From an uncultured bacterium (lineage in GTDB: Bacteria > Spirochaetota > Spirochaetia > Sphaerochaetales > Sphaerochaetaceae), in the NCBI GenBank assembly GCA_905215015.1, contig CAJMOS010000004.1:1-64000 (forward strand): DNA of 64,000 nucleotides. Reading direction: 5' to 3'. Position numbers and translations under genes: made by a program. The notes beneath the pieces were generated by a model. The model was not told where the DNA came from. It was given only the letters and a program-made list of their open reading frames with translations, and ran no database searches. Positions 39,197 through 47,997 of this stretch are shown in pieces (the first letter of the stretch is position 1; every line of letters begins with the position of its first letter).

Positions 39197-40144
39197 ATGG
39201 CCTATCTGGTATTCAGACAATTGATTGTCATGACGTTGATTTGCGTCATCGGTTATCTTCTCGCCAAGTGGAAGCATTTCGGCGAGAAGGAGAGCCAGTT
39301 CCTTTCGTATCTGCTTCTGTATGTGGTGACTCCCTGCCTGATCATCGACACGTACAACGTGCCTTTTGACGGCGAGAAACTGACCCATTTCCTCATCATG
39401 CTGGGTCTTTCGACCCTGACGTTCATGCTGTTGATTCTCTTTTCGTCATTGCTTTTCGGCAAGCCCAAGAGCGAGGCGGACGACCGGACCCGCAGCCTGG
39501 ACAAGATGATCATCGTCTATTCCAATGCCGGCTATATCGGCATCCCGATCATCAGTGCCGTCCTGGGACAGGAGGCCGTCTTTTACCTGATGGTCTATAT
39601 TCTGATATTCAACACCGTCCTCTGGATCCACGGCCAGTATCTGATGACCCGCACCATTTCGCTCAAGGCGGTCTTGACCAAGCCGGCGGTGCTGGCGAGC
39701 GCCTTCTCGATTCTTCTGTTCCTGAGTCCTTGGAAGCTGCCCTATGTGGTAGGCAGTACCGTACACTTGTTCGCCACGCTCAACACCCCGGTCTCCATGG
39801 TGGTGCTCGGCATCGTCTTCGCCTGCTTCAAGAAGCCCGATGAGCCACTGCCTATCAAGCATCTTGTCCGGATTACCTTTCTGCGCCTGATTGCCGTGCC
39901 GATGGTGGTGCTCGTCTTGCTTTACTTGTCCAAGCCCTTCTTCTCCATCCACCCGACGCTGCAGATGATTTCCATCATCCTGCTGATCGTCTCGGCCTGC
40001 CCGGCCGGGCTGGTGGCGACCAATTTCGCCCTGCTGTACAAGAAAGACTATACCTATGCCAGTTTCGCCATCGCCGTCACCACGGTACTGTGCGTCGCCA
40101 CACTTCCGCTGTGCACCGCTTTGGGCGAGACTTTGCTGCTATAA
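39197..40144 (+). CDS. AEC-family transporter (auxin efflux carrier-like)
   Basis: A 315-aa inner-membrane protein with about ten hydrophobic segments in two bundles of five. GYLLAKWKHFGEKESQFLSYLLLYVVTPCLIID is the family-typical first repeat, with the TPCLI unwound motif; AGYIGIPI and the later NTPVSMVVLGI and SACPAGLVATNF elements are also characteristic. Such carriers export or import organic acids such as malate. The start at 39197 fits family length; the frame from 39152 adds a polar leader without support. The perfect TATAAT overlapping its stop may serve the next gene. Confidence 0.85.
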   Translation: MAYLVFRQLIVMTLICVIGYLLAKWKHFGEKESQFLSYLLLYVVTPCLIIDTYNVPFDGEKLTHFLIMLGLSTLTFMLLILFSSLLFGKPKSEADDRTRSLDKMIIVYSNAGYIGIPIISAVLGQEAVFYLMVYILIFNTVLWIHGQYLMTRTISLKAVLTKPAVLASAFSILLFLSPWKLPYVVGSTVHLFATLNTPVSMVVLGIVFACFKKPDEPLPIKHLVRITFLRLIAVPMVVLVLLYLSKPFFSIHPTLQMISIILLIVSACPAGLVATNFALLYKKDYTYASFAIAVTTVLCVATLPLCTALGETLLL

Positions 40145-40168
40145 TATTCCATAAAAAGGGGGACCATC

Positions 40169-40678
40169 ATGTTGCAGGAAATCTCGATTGATTCGATCGA
40201 ACTGGATCCGTTTGCCACCATCGGCAAGGATACGATGCTGATTACCGCCACCAGTGCCAAAGGCTGGAACACCATGACGGCCTCGTGGGGTGGCATGGGC
40301 CATCTGTGGAATCGGAACGTCATGTTCATCTTCGTCCGCAAGAGCCGCTACACCCACACCTTCCTCGAGGAAGGAAGCCGTTTCACCTGCAGTTTCTTTC
40401 CCGAGGAGCAGAAGCGGGCTCTTGGGTATCTGGGAAACCATTCGGGCAGGGATGGGGACAAGGTCAAGGCGAGCGGGCTGAACGCCGAAGCGCTGGATGA
40501 CGGGTGCGTCTCCTTCAAGGAGGCCAACCTGGTTTTCGCCTGCACCAAGATCGCGGAATCGGAGATGGTGCCCGAGGCCTTCCACCTTCCCGATGATATT
40601 GTCCGGGACATCTACCGGGACGGAGACTGGCATACCCTGTATATCGGCTCGATCGACAAAGTCTACGTGCAGTGCTGA
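40169..40678 (+). CDS. Flavin reductase-like/FMN-binding split-barrel protein
   Basis: A 169-aa protein of the flavin reductase-like split-barrel fold. The motif NTMTASWGGMGHLWNRNVMFIFVR is typical of small family members that bind FMN, followed by YTHTFLEEG and CSFFPEE segments. No partner monooxygenase is present. AAGGGGG lies upstream of the ATG, and a TATAAT hexamer at 40140-40145 could be its -10 element. Two cysteines near the C-terminus (CTK and the terminal Cys) are noted. The reaction is unknown; relatives act as NAD(P)H-flavin oxidoreductases. Confidence 0.78.
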   Translation: MLQEISIDSIELDPFATIGKDTMLITATSAKGWNTMTASWGGMGHLWNRNVMFIFVRKSRYTHTFLEEGSRFTCSFFPEEQKRALGYLGNHSGRDGDKVKASGLNAEALDDGCVSFKEANLVFACTKIAESEMVPEAFHLPDDIVRDIYRDGDWHTLYIGSIDKVYVQC

Positions 40679-40797
40679 GCAAGCGTTGCTTTTTGCCCGA
40701 TAAGCTGGTATGACTGCATACGACGACACATCAACCTGGACGGGACAAGAGTTCCGTCTTGAGTCTCCGACTGCACATCGGAGCGAAGGAAGAGCGC

Positions 40798-42759
40798 ATG
40801 ATCTTGACAAATGACCAGGCCAAGAAGGCCCTCGGGATGATGGAGTGCTCCCGCCACTTTGAGAAGCGTCTCCAACAGTATTTCCAACAGAAGGCCATGC
40901 ATGGCACCACTCATCTTTCCATCGGCCAAGAGGCCGCCCAGGAGGGGCTCGCCCTTGCCTTGGACGAAGGGGATTGGATTGTTCCGACCCACCGCCATCA
41001 CGGCCACACCATCTGCCGGGGTACCGACATGCGGGCCATGTTCAGCGAGATGTGGGGTTCCCGGTATGGCATCTGCAAGGGCCTTGGCGGGTCGATGCAC
41101 ATGACCGACATCTCCCGCTGGAACGCTGGATCGAGCGCTGTCGTCGGCAGCGGAATCCCCATCGCCATGGGCCTTGCCTTGGGTCTGAAGAAACACCAAA
41201 GCCGGTCCATCTCCGTCGCCATCTTCGGCGATGGCGCCACCAGCAGGGGGACGCTCCACGAGTGCATGAACCTGTCCAGTGTCTGGAACCTGCCCCTCCT
41301 CTTGTATCTGGAAAACAATGGATATGGCATGAGCGCCAGCGTGAAGGATGCTGTCGCCACCGACAATATCGCCAAACGTTCCGAAGGCTACCGGATACCT
41401 TGGGCCCAGGCCGACGGCAATGATGTGGAGGATGTCTACGCCAAGGCGAAGGTGGCGGTGGATACCATCCGGGCCACCGGCCGTCCCTATTTCCTGGAGG
41501 TCTTCACCTATCGCGAGAACGGCCATAGCAAAAGCGACCATTGCGTCTACCGGAGCCGGGCCGAAGAAGAGGCTTGGAGGAAGAAGGACCCGATCAAGCG
41601 TTTCTGCCATCGCCTGATTGAGGAAAAGGTCTGTTCCGAGGATGAGGTGCGGGCAATCCTGGAAGGGGCGGACCAGCAGGTCGACGAGGCGGCCCGCCAG
41701 GCCGAAACGACCAAGGACCAGGTGTTGTCCCTGGATGAGGCGAAGGGTTTCGTCTACGCCGACCCGGTAACCACCAAAAGGACGGAAGGACAGGTCCACC
41801 GTGCCAGCTATCGGTGTGCGGTCCGCGAGGCGCTGGACGAGGAGATGGGCAGGTCGCAGAGCGTGCAGCTGTGGGGGGAGGACATCGGCACCTATGGTGG
41901 TTGTTTCGGGGTCACCGGAGACCTTTGCAGACGCCATCCCGGGCAGGTGCGGGAGACTCCGGTCAGCGAGGAGAGCTTCACCGGCATGGCGGTCGGGGCC
42001 TCGATTCTCGGCATCAGGCCCGTCGTCGAGATCATGTACGGGGACTTCGTCACGCTTGCCAGCGATCCGTTGGTCAACCATGCCTCGAAACTGCGGTTCA
42101 TGAGCGCGGGACAGCTGAAGTGCCCGATGGTGCTCCGCACTCCGCTAGGAAGCGGGACCGGACACGGCAGCCAGCATACCCAAAGCCTGGAGGGGATGTT
42201 CAGCGGGATTCCCGGACTGGTGGTGGTCGCCCCCTCGACGCCCCACGATGCCAAGGCGCTGCTGAAGAGCGCCATCCGCAGCGACAACCCGGTCATCTTC
42301 TTCGAGCACAAGCTGCTCTATGCCGTCGAGGGCGATGTGGGGGACGAGACGAGTCTCATGCCCCTTGGCAGATGCGATATCAAGGAAGAGGGCGAAGACG
42401 TGACGATCGTCGCCTACAGCCGCGCGGTGCTGACCGCCCTTGAGGCAAGCGCGCGGTTGGCCGGGGAGGGTATTTCCTGCGAGGTGGTCGACCTGTGCAC
42501 GCTGAGTCCGCTGGATATCGGGACGGTGCTGCGCTCTGTCCGGAAGACCGGTCGTCTGGTGATGGTGGAGGAGAGCAACCCCCACGGCAGCTATGGCCAG
42601 GACGTGGTCGGGCAGGTGGCGGTCAGCGGGCTGAAGCTGAAGGCGCCGATGCGGATGGTGGCGGGCAAGGAGCTCTGCATCCCCTTCTCCAAGCGCCTGG
42701 AAGAGCAGATGGTTCCCCATGCGGATGATGTGGTGAGGGCGGTACACGAGATCCTGTAA
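40798..42759 (+). CDS. 2-oxoacid/acetoin dehydrogenase E1, fused alpha and beta subunits
   Basis: A 653-aa thiamine-diphosphate enzyme in which E1 alpha (residues about 1-330) and E1 beta (about 340-653) are one chain. The cofactor motif GDGA (144-147) with Asn173/Asn174 about 29 residues on is intact, as is the alpha-subunit HRHHGHTICRG. The beta half has VREALDEEMG, a GEDIG motif and GSGTGHGSQHTQS. The start at 40798 has AAGGAAGAG upstream. Acetoin, pyruvate and branched-chain 2-oxoacid E1 enzymes all share this layout, so the substrate is open. No E2 or E3 gene is adjacent. Confidence 0.87.
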   Translation: MILTNDQAKKALGMMECSRHFEKRLQQYFQQKAMHGTTHLSIGQEAAQEGLALALDEGDWIVPTHRHHGHTICRGTDMRAMFSEMWGSRYGICKGLGGSMHMTDISRWNAGSSAVVGSGIPIAMGLALGLKKHQSRSISVAIFGDGATSRGTLHECMNLSSVWNLPLLLYLENNGYGMSASVKDAVATDNIAKRSEGYRIPWAQADGNDVEDVYAKAKVAVDTIRATGRPYFLEVFTYRENGHSKSDHCVYRSRAEEEAWRKKDPIKRFCHRLIEEKVCSEDEVRAILEGADQQVDEAARQAETTKDQVLSLDEAKGFVYADPVTTKRTEGQVHRASYRCAVREALDEEMGRSQSVQLWGEDIGTYGGCFGVTGDLCRRHPGQVRETPVSEESFTGMAVGASILGIRPVVEIMYGDFVTLASDPLVNHASKLRFMSAGQLKCPMVLRTPLGSGTGHGSQHTQSLEGMFSGIPGLVVVAPSTPHDAKALLKSAIRSDNPVIFFEHKLLYAVEGDVGDETSLMPLGRCDIKEEGEDVTIVAYSRAVLTALEASARLAGEGISCEVVDLCTLSPLDIGTVLRSVRKTGRLVMVEESNPHGSYGQDVVGQVAVSGLKLKAPMRMVAGKELCIPFSKRLEEQMVPHADDVVRAVHEIL

Positions 42760-42836
42760 CTTGTGGTTCTACCTTTTCTTTTTCCCTCACGTTCGGTACA
42801 CTAGGTACCACTTAGTACTGAGGAGAAAAGAACAGC

Positions 42837-44372
42837 ATGGACATCGATGTGAAAAATCTGCATCCGCTGGAAGTCCGTCTGCTCAGACATGTGAAAGCCG
42901 GCGAGCCGATTACCGCCGAACGCATTGTCTCCGAGCTGGGCTTCAACGTCGGGCAGTGCAACCAGGCTTTCTCGTGGCTGTGCGCCAAGAACTATCTGGT
43001 CGAGAAGAGCCGTACGACCCATACGCTGTATGAGATCACCGACCTGGGCAAGAAGGACGAGAAGGAAGGCCTGCCGGCCCAGCGCATCTACAACTACCTG
43101 AAAGAGCAGGGTGCCCATACGCTGCCGGAGATCGCCGAGGCTCTCGGGCTGGAGAAGAGCGAGGTCGGCTCCGCGTTCGGCCAGCTTTCCAAAGGCAAGA
43201 TCGCCAGGATGGACGAGCTCCATCGCGCCTTCGTCGAGAAGCAGGAGATGTTGCGCGATGTCCTGATCGCCGGCAAGTTGCTGAGCAGGGCGCTGAAGGC
43301 CCCGCTGGATGACGCGACACTGAACGACGAGGAGAAGCGCGTCATCTCCACAATCAGCAAGAAACGCGGGAGCGATTCCCCCCTCAAGGTGACCGAGAAG
43401 GAAGACGTGGTCTACGGGCTGACCGATCTCGGTGTCCAGGCAAAGGAGGCCGTCATCAAAAGCGGTATCTCCGGCGAGGAGTTCAACGCCGTCACTCCGG
43501 AGCTTCTGGAAAGCGGCAAGTGGAAGAACGGTTCTTTCCGTCCCTATTCCCTCAACGCTCCGATCAGCAAGATCATCCCGGGTCGCCTGAACCCCTATGG
43601 GGCCTATATCCAGTGGGTCAAGGACAAGCTGGTCTCCCTTGGTTTCGAGGAGTTCGACGGGCCGCTTGTGGAGGACAACTTCTGGAATGGCGACGCGCTG
43701 TTCATGCCGCAGTTCCATGCTGCGCGCGATATCCATGATGTCTATTACCTGAAGGATCCCGTCCATGCGAAGACGATTGAGGAGCCTTGGTTCAGCCAGG
43801 TCCGCGAGACCCACGAGAATGGGTGGAAGACCGGCAGCCGGGGATGGGGATACGAGTTCAGCGAGGAATTCACCAAACGGCAGTTGCTCCGTAGCCAGGG
43901 CACGGTCCTTTCCGCCCATACCCTGACCCACGCGAAGGTTCCCGGCAAGTATTTCGGCGTCGTCCGCTGTTTCCGCTTTGACGAGGTCAACGCCACCCAC
44001 GGCGCCGATTTCTACCAGACCGAGGGCATCATGCTGGGCAAGGATGTCAACCTGAAGACGTTGCTCGGCTTGCTGAAGATGTTCGCCACCGAGATCGCCG
44101 GTGCGGAAGAGGTCAAGTATGTACCCAGCTATTTCCCGTTCACCGAGCCATCGATCGAGGTCCACGTGAAGCACCCGGTCCTTGGCTGGATCGAGCTGGG
44201 CGGCAGCGGTATCTTCCGTCCCGAGGTCACCAGGCCGCTGGGCATCGATGTGCCGGTGCTTGCCTGGGGCATGGGTATCGACCGTATGGCCCTGATGCAC
44301 TTGGGTCTGAACGACATCCGCGAGCTGTTCACGCCGAACGTCGATAGCGTCCGTACGAGGAGGGGAAACTGA
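42837..44372 (+). CDS. pheS: Phenylalanyl-tRNA synthetase alpha subunit, archaeal/eukaryotic type
   Basis: A 511-aa catalytic subunit. Bacterial PheS is about 330-350 aa; the extra length is an N-terminal region of winged-helix modules (residues about 1-215) found in archaeal and eukaryotic cytosolic enzymes. The class II core follows: GRLNPYGAYIQWVKD, FDGPLVEDNFWN, the motif 2 region CFRFDEVNATHGADFYQTEG and the motif 3 region PVLAWGMGIDRMAL. Spirochaetes are known to possess this type. GAGGAGAAAAGAAC precedes the ATG. pheT follows after one base. Confidence 0.94.
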   Translation: MDIDVKNLHPLEVRLLRHVKAGEPITAERIVSELGFNVGQCNQAFSWLCAKNYLVEKSRTTHTLYEITDLGKKDEKEGLPAQRIYNYLKEQGAHTLPEIAEALGLEKSEVGSAFGQLSKGKIARMDELHRAFVEKQEMLRDVLIAGKLLSRALKAPLDDATLNDEEKRVISTISKKRGSDSPLKVTEKEDVVYGLTDLGVQAKEAVIKSGISGEEFNAVTPELLESGKWKNGSFRPYSLNAPISKIIPGRLNPYGAYIQWVKDKLVSLGFEEFDGPLVEDNFWNGDALFMPQFHAARDIHDVYYLKDPVHAKTIEEPWFSQVRETHENGWKTGSRGWGYEFSEEFTKRQLLRSQGTVLSAHTLTHAKVPGKYFGVVRCFRFDEVNATHGADFYQTEGIMLGKDVNLKTLLGLLKMFATEIAGAEEVKYVPSYFPFTEPSIEVHVKHPVLGWIELGGSGIFRPEVTRPLGIDVPVLAWGMGIDRMALMHLGLNDIRELFTPNVDSVRTRRGN

Positions 44373-44373
44373 C

Positions 44374-46074
44374 ATGCCAAAGATTGAAGTATCGGAAAAG
44401 AGCTTTTTCCATTTTCTCGGAAGGGAACTCAGCGACGCGGAGATGCAGGACGTCTTCCCGGTTGCCAAGGCCGAGCTTGACGGCCACGAGGATGGCGTCC
44501 TGAAGATCGAGCTGAACGACACCAACCGTCCGGACTTGTGGTCTGCCGCCGGGTGTGCGCGCCAGCTGAAGTCCTACTGGGGCGAGGGGGCCATGTACGA
44601 CTTCTTCTCCACCGAGGACGAGGTCGTGGACAACGAGGGGCGCGAGATGATTGTCGAGCCTTCCGCCGCCGAGACGGGCAGGCCTTTCTCCATCGGTTTC
44701 GCCGCCAAGGGACATGCGGTCACCGAGGAGGACCTGGTCAGCTTGATCCAGAGTCAGGAGAAGCTCTGCGAGGGATACGGGCGCAAACGCAAGGCGGTCG
44801 CTGTCGGCATCTATCGCCAGAACCTGATCCATTTCCCGGTCCACTACCGGGGTGCCGACCCGGACAAGACTTCCTTCGTTCCGCTTGGTCTGGACGAGAA
44901 GCTGACGCTCCGTCAGATTCTTGAGAAGCATCCCAAGGGGAAGGAGTACGGGGCTATCGTCGCCGACAAGCCGAAGTTCCCCTACCTGGTTGACGACAAC
45001 GGGGACACGCTGAGTTTTCCCCCGGTCATCAACAGCGCCGCAAGCGGTGCCGTCCAGGTGGGCGACGACGAGTTGTTTGTCGAGATGAGCGGTCCCGCGC
45101 TGAAGCCGGTCCTGCTGGTCGCAGCCATCTTGGCCTGCGATATGGCTGACATGGGCTTCACCATCCAGCCGGTCAGGGTCCATTTCCCCGAGCCGACCGA
45201 GTTTGGCAGCGAGATCACCGTTCCGTTCTATTTCCAGGAACCGGTCACCTGTCCGCTGTCCTTGGTCGAGAAGACTCTTGGCGAGAAGCTTTCCGCCGAC
45301 GACTGCATCGCCAGCCTGAAGCGGATGGGCATCTACGCCATCGCCGACGAGGAGAACCTGTACGTCACCGTGCCGGAATACCGTAACGACTTCCTGCATC
45401 CGGTCGACGTCGTCGAGGATGTGATGATCGGCCATGGGCTGGGCAACTTCGTTCCCGAGTCTCCCCATGACTTCACCATCGGCCGTCTTTCCCCTGCGGA
45501 GGAGTTCGGACGCAAGGTGAAGCTGGTGTTGGTCGGCATGGGCTTCCAGGAGATGATGTACAACTATCTGGGAAGCAAGCGCGAGTACATCGACAACATG
45601 CACATCGACGGCAAGGACTGTGTCTTCATCGCCAATCCGATGAGCGAGAACTACGAGGTGGTGCGTCCCTCGGTCATCCCGTCCCTGATGGAGAGCGAGA
45701 GCGTCAGCGGCCATGCCGCCATCCCACACAAGATTTTCGAGGTGGGCAAGGTCTGCTACAAGGATCCGAGCGAGAACAGCGGCACCACGACCCGCAACCA
45801 CCTGGGCTTCTCGGTCACCGACAACGCCGTCGGGTACAACGAGGTTTCCTCCATCGTCTACACGCTGATGTTCTTCCTGAAGAAGGAGTACACCCTTGGC
45901 GAGGTAGCGGAGGATCCGCGTTTCATCCCCGGCCGTTGCGCCTACATCCTCGTGGGAGGCAAGGCTGTCGGCATTTTCGGTGAGATCCATCCACAGGTCC
46001 TTGAGAGCTGGGGTGTCGGCTATCCCACCGTCGCCTGCGAGATCGACCTGGACTTGCTACGCCAGGCAAACTAA
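44374..46074 (+). CDS. pheT: Phenylalanyl-tRNA synthetase beta subunit, archaeal/eukaryotic type
   Basis: A 566-aa subunit, close to the 550-600 aa of archaeal PheT and much shorter than the roughly 800-aa bacterial form, which carries extra tRNA-binding domains. The B3/4 editing domain is in the middle third, and the B5 domain with YRNDFLHPVDVVEDVMIG binds magnesium. It overlaps no gene, starts one base after pheS and ends before a strong terminator, so pheST is a two-gene operon. Confidence 0.94.
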   Translation: MPKIEVSEKSFFHFLGRELSDAEMQDVFPVAKAELDGHEDGVLKIELNDTNRPDLWSAAGCARQLKSYWGEGAMYDFFSTEDEVVDNEGREMIVEPSAAETGRPFSIGFAAKGHAVTEEDLVSLIQSQEKLCEGYGRKRKAVAVGIYRQNLIHFPVHYRGADPDKTSFVPLGLDEKLTLRQILEKHPKGKEYGAIVADKPKFPYLVDDNGDTLSFPPVINSAASGAVQVGDDELFVEMSGPALKPVLLVAAILACDMADMGFTIQPVRVHFPEPTEFGSEITVPFYFQEPVTCPLSLVEKTLGEKLSADDCIASLKRMGIYAIADEENLYVTVPEYRNDFLHPVDVVEDVMIGHGLGNFVPESPHDFTIGRLSPAEEFGRKVKLVLVGMGFQEMMYNYLGSKREYIDNMHIDGKDCVFIANPMSENYEVVRPSVIPSLMESESVSGHAAIPHKIFEVGKVCYKDPSENSGTTTRNHLGFSVTDNAVGYNEVSSIVYTLMFFLKKEYTLGEVAEDPRFIPGRCAYILVGGKAVGIFGEIHPQVLESWGVGYPTVACEIDLDLLRQAN

Positions 46075-46092
46075 GCACTGGTTGCTTGTTTT

Positions 46093-46127
46093 AGACGGGG
46101 TTCCCTCGGGGACCCCGTCTGGTTTTT
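46093..46127 (+). terminator. Terminator of pheST
   Basis: A 9-bp perfect stem AGACGGGGT/ACCCCGTCT, extendable inward, followed by GG and a run of five T, 18 bases after the pheT stop. It also marks the end of the G+C-rich part of the window. Confidence 0.92.
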
Positions 46128-46255
46128 CTGTTGGGATTCCCATGGTTTTTCCCTTATCAGAATCAGAGAGCTGAGGTTGACGTCCTTTGCCTTCTCGTTC
46201 AGTGGAAAGGCATGGCCAAAAGAGAGAAAACCGTGCTTGGAGAAGGAGAGGCCTG

Positions 46256-46990
46256 TCAATCTCGTATCGTGATTGTTTGTGAGAAAGTCACGGATTTTCC
46301 CGCCTTAAGGATTCTTGCAAACATTTGTTTTTTCTCTTCGAGGAACGCGTCGATACGGGGTTCAATGCAGATGACTTTATCCTTTCCATTCTTTGGAGAC
46401 CAGAGAACGAGCGTGGTGCAGGGATCATAAGAAATGGTGAAATGATGACTTTTGTCGCGTACCTCGACAGGTTGCGATGGTGCGGGAAAGAGAAGTGCGG
46501 GGAACAGCGGGGATTCATCGAAATTGAATGTCTTTTTCCCGGTACGGAGAATCCCTCCTTCAAGAAGATAACCAGTATGAAACCCGAGCGCATATGGCAT
46601 TGGAGATGTTCCCAGATTCTTGATTGTCAGTTCCTGTCGGACGGACATTCTGTCGATTCTGTAGGACACTGTGGCACGGAAGGGAAATGGGTATAGCTGC
46701 ATTGTTTCTTTATCGCTCTCCCAGGTAAATACTCCGTCCTTTTCCGAGAAGTCCTGGTCTCGTAGGAATCCGTGCTGGGGAAGTACATATCGCTTTTCCC
46801 TAAATACGAAACCTTCGGGGAAATTGCCACAGACAGGAAAAAGCAAGGGGGCATGCCATTCCCAGACGTCCGGATTGCCGGTCCATAGATATTCCGTCTT
46901 TTTCCGCTTATCCATAAGAGATATCGGTTCAGCTCCCCTGTTGGAGACCGTCAAGGACAAAAAATCGTTTTCATAGCGATGATTGCTCAT
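46256..46990 (-). CDS. Aldose 1-epimerase family protein, LacX-like
   Basis: A 244-aa protein of the galactose mutarotase superfamily. Conserved elements are the opening SLTVSNRGAEPISL, PLLFPVCGNF, LPQHGFLRDQDF (with the first catalytic-region His), ALGFHTGYLL (second His) and the late CIEPR, which holds the catalytic Glu. It is somewhat short for the family (about 290 aa), with deletions between strands. It has no signal peptide. It is divergent from an SsuC-type permease gene across a region with a 23-bp palindrome. Substrate is unknown; sugar 6-phosphates or free hexoses are typical. Confidence 0.83.
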   Translation of the reverse strand: MSNHRYENDFLSLTVSNRGAEPISLMDKRKKTEYLWTGNPDVWEWHAPLLFPVCGNFPEGFVFREKRYVLPQHGFLRDQDFSEKDGVFTWESDKETMQLYPFPFRATVSYRIDRMSVRQELTIKNLGTSPMPYALGFHTGYLLEGGILRTGKKTFNFDESPLFPALLFPAPSQPVEVRDKSHHFTISYDPCTTLVLWSPKNGKDKVICIEPRIDAFLEEKKQMFARILKAGKSVTFSQTITIRD

Positions 46991-47117
46991 CAGATACCCC
47001 TTTCCAAGTGCGGATTATCCATCAGGCGCTTTCTTGGAAGCAGTATATCCCAAAGTTGTCACAGATGTCTGGAAAGTGCCATTGGAAGATTTGGTCCGGA
47101 AGAGATTTCCGGATGGA

Positions 47118-47140
47118 AAGTAGCATAAAAAATGCTACTT
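47118..47140. promoter_or_regulatory. 23-bp palindrome in the divergent epimerase/ABC region
   Basis: AAGTAGCAT-N5-ATGCTACTT has perfect 9-bp arms. It lies 59 bases before the SsuC-type permease start and about 130 before the epimerase start. It is not followed by a T run on the forward strand, so an operator is more likely than a terminator; on the reverse strand only three T follow. Confidence 0.45.
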
Positions 47141-47198
47141 ACGGATTCAGAAAACCACCCCTATTCTTGGAATACATATCGGAGAAACATTAAACATT

Positions 47199-47993
47199 AT
47201 GGAAAAAGAAAAAGACAAATCCGTATTTGTATTCCGTATACCTCAATGGGGGTGGACTCTCCTTTCGTTCGTTTTGACCATTCTCGTATGGCAGCTGATT
47301 TCTATGACACCGAATGGAGGAAAAGTCTTTGCGTCTCCTAGTGTAACGCTGCAGGAATTTCTCAAATCTATCGGAAACCATCAGCTCGGCAAACATTTCT
47401 TTGCAAGCCTCAAACGGATTATCATCGGCTTTGCGTTAGCTTTTGTCTGTTCCGTCCCTATGGCTTTTCTTCTCGGTTGGTACAAAGTGCTTTGCAGGTT
47501 GGTTGAGCCGTGGATCCAGTTCATGAAAAACATCCCGCCAATCTCTTATATCCCTCTTGTCGTCGTGGCCGCCGGTGTCGGAGAGGAGAGCAAGATTGTC
47601 GTTATTTTCATCGCCTGTTTCTTGACCATGACCATCACGATTTTCCAAGGGGTGAAGAACGTGGACAACACATTAATCAAAGCTGCGAGAGTTCTCGGTG
47701 CGAACAACAAAGTCATTTTCATGCATGTCGTCGTCCCCGCCTCGTTTCCTTTTATCATCACTGCCATGCGTCTTGGCCTTTCGTCTGCCTTGACTACTCT
47801 GATTGCCGCAGAGATGACCGGTGCTGCGAAGGGTATGGGAGTTCTTATTCAATCCGCCAGTCAGTATTTCCGGATGAGTACCGTTCTCATGGGAATCGTG
47901 GTAATTGGTGTTCTCGGATTGCTTTTGCAGAAGCTCGTCCGGCTTCTGGAGAAAGAAGCGATGAAATGGCAGGACACTATTTCCGAGGAATAG
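47199..47993 (+). CDS. ABC transporter permease, SsuC/TauC type
   Basis: A 264-aa inner-membrane permease with six hydrophobic segments. The cytoplasmic EAA-type loop reads IKAARVLGANNKVIFMHVVVPASFPF, and the segment SALTTLIAAEMTGAAKGMG is typical of nitrate/sulfonate/taurine-class permeases. A GGAG lies 14 bases before the ATG, which is longer than ideal. It begins a three-gene importer (permease, ATPase, receptor) followed by a two-component system. Substrates in this class include sulfonates, taurine, nitrate, bicarbonate, riboflavin precursors and aromatic acids. Confidence 0.88.
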   Translation: MEKEKDKSVFVFRIPQWGWTLLSFVLTILVWQLISMTPNGGKVFASPSVTLQEFLKSIGNHQLGKHFFASLKRIIIGFALAFVCSVPMAFLLGWYKVLCRLVEPWIQFMKNIPPISYIPLVVVAAGVGEESKIVVIFIACFLTMTITIFQGVKNVDNTLIKAARVLGANNKVIFMHVVVPASFPFIITAMRLGLSSALTTLIAAEMTGAAKGMGVLIQSASQYFRMSTVLMGIVVIGVLGLLLQKLVRLLEKEAMKWQDTISEE

Positions 47994-47997
47994 ACAG

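Noticed and set aside
42784..42822. Possible T-box or leader attenuator before pheS, from short complementary pieces (CCTCA/TGAGG and GTAC repeats)
   Set aside because: It is too short for a T-box: no specifier loop, no T-box sequence and no terminator; the region is only 77 bases.
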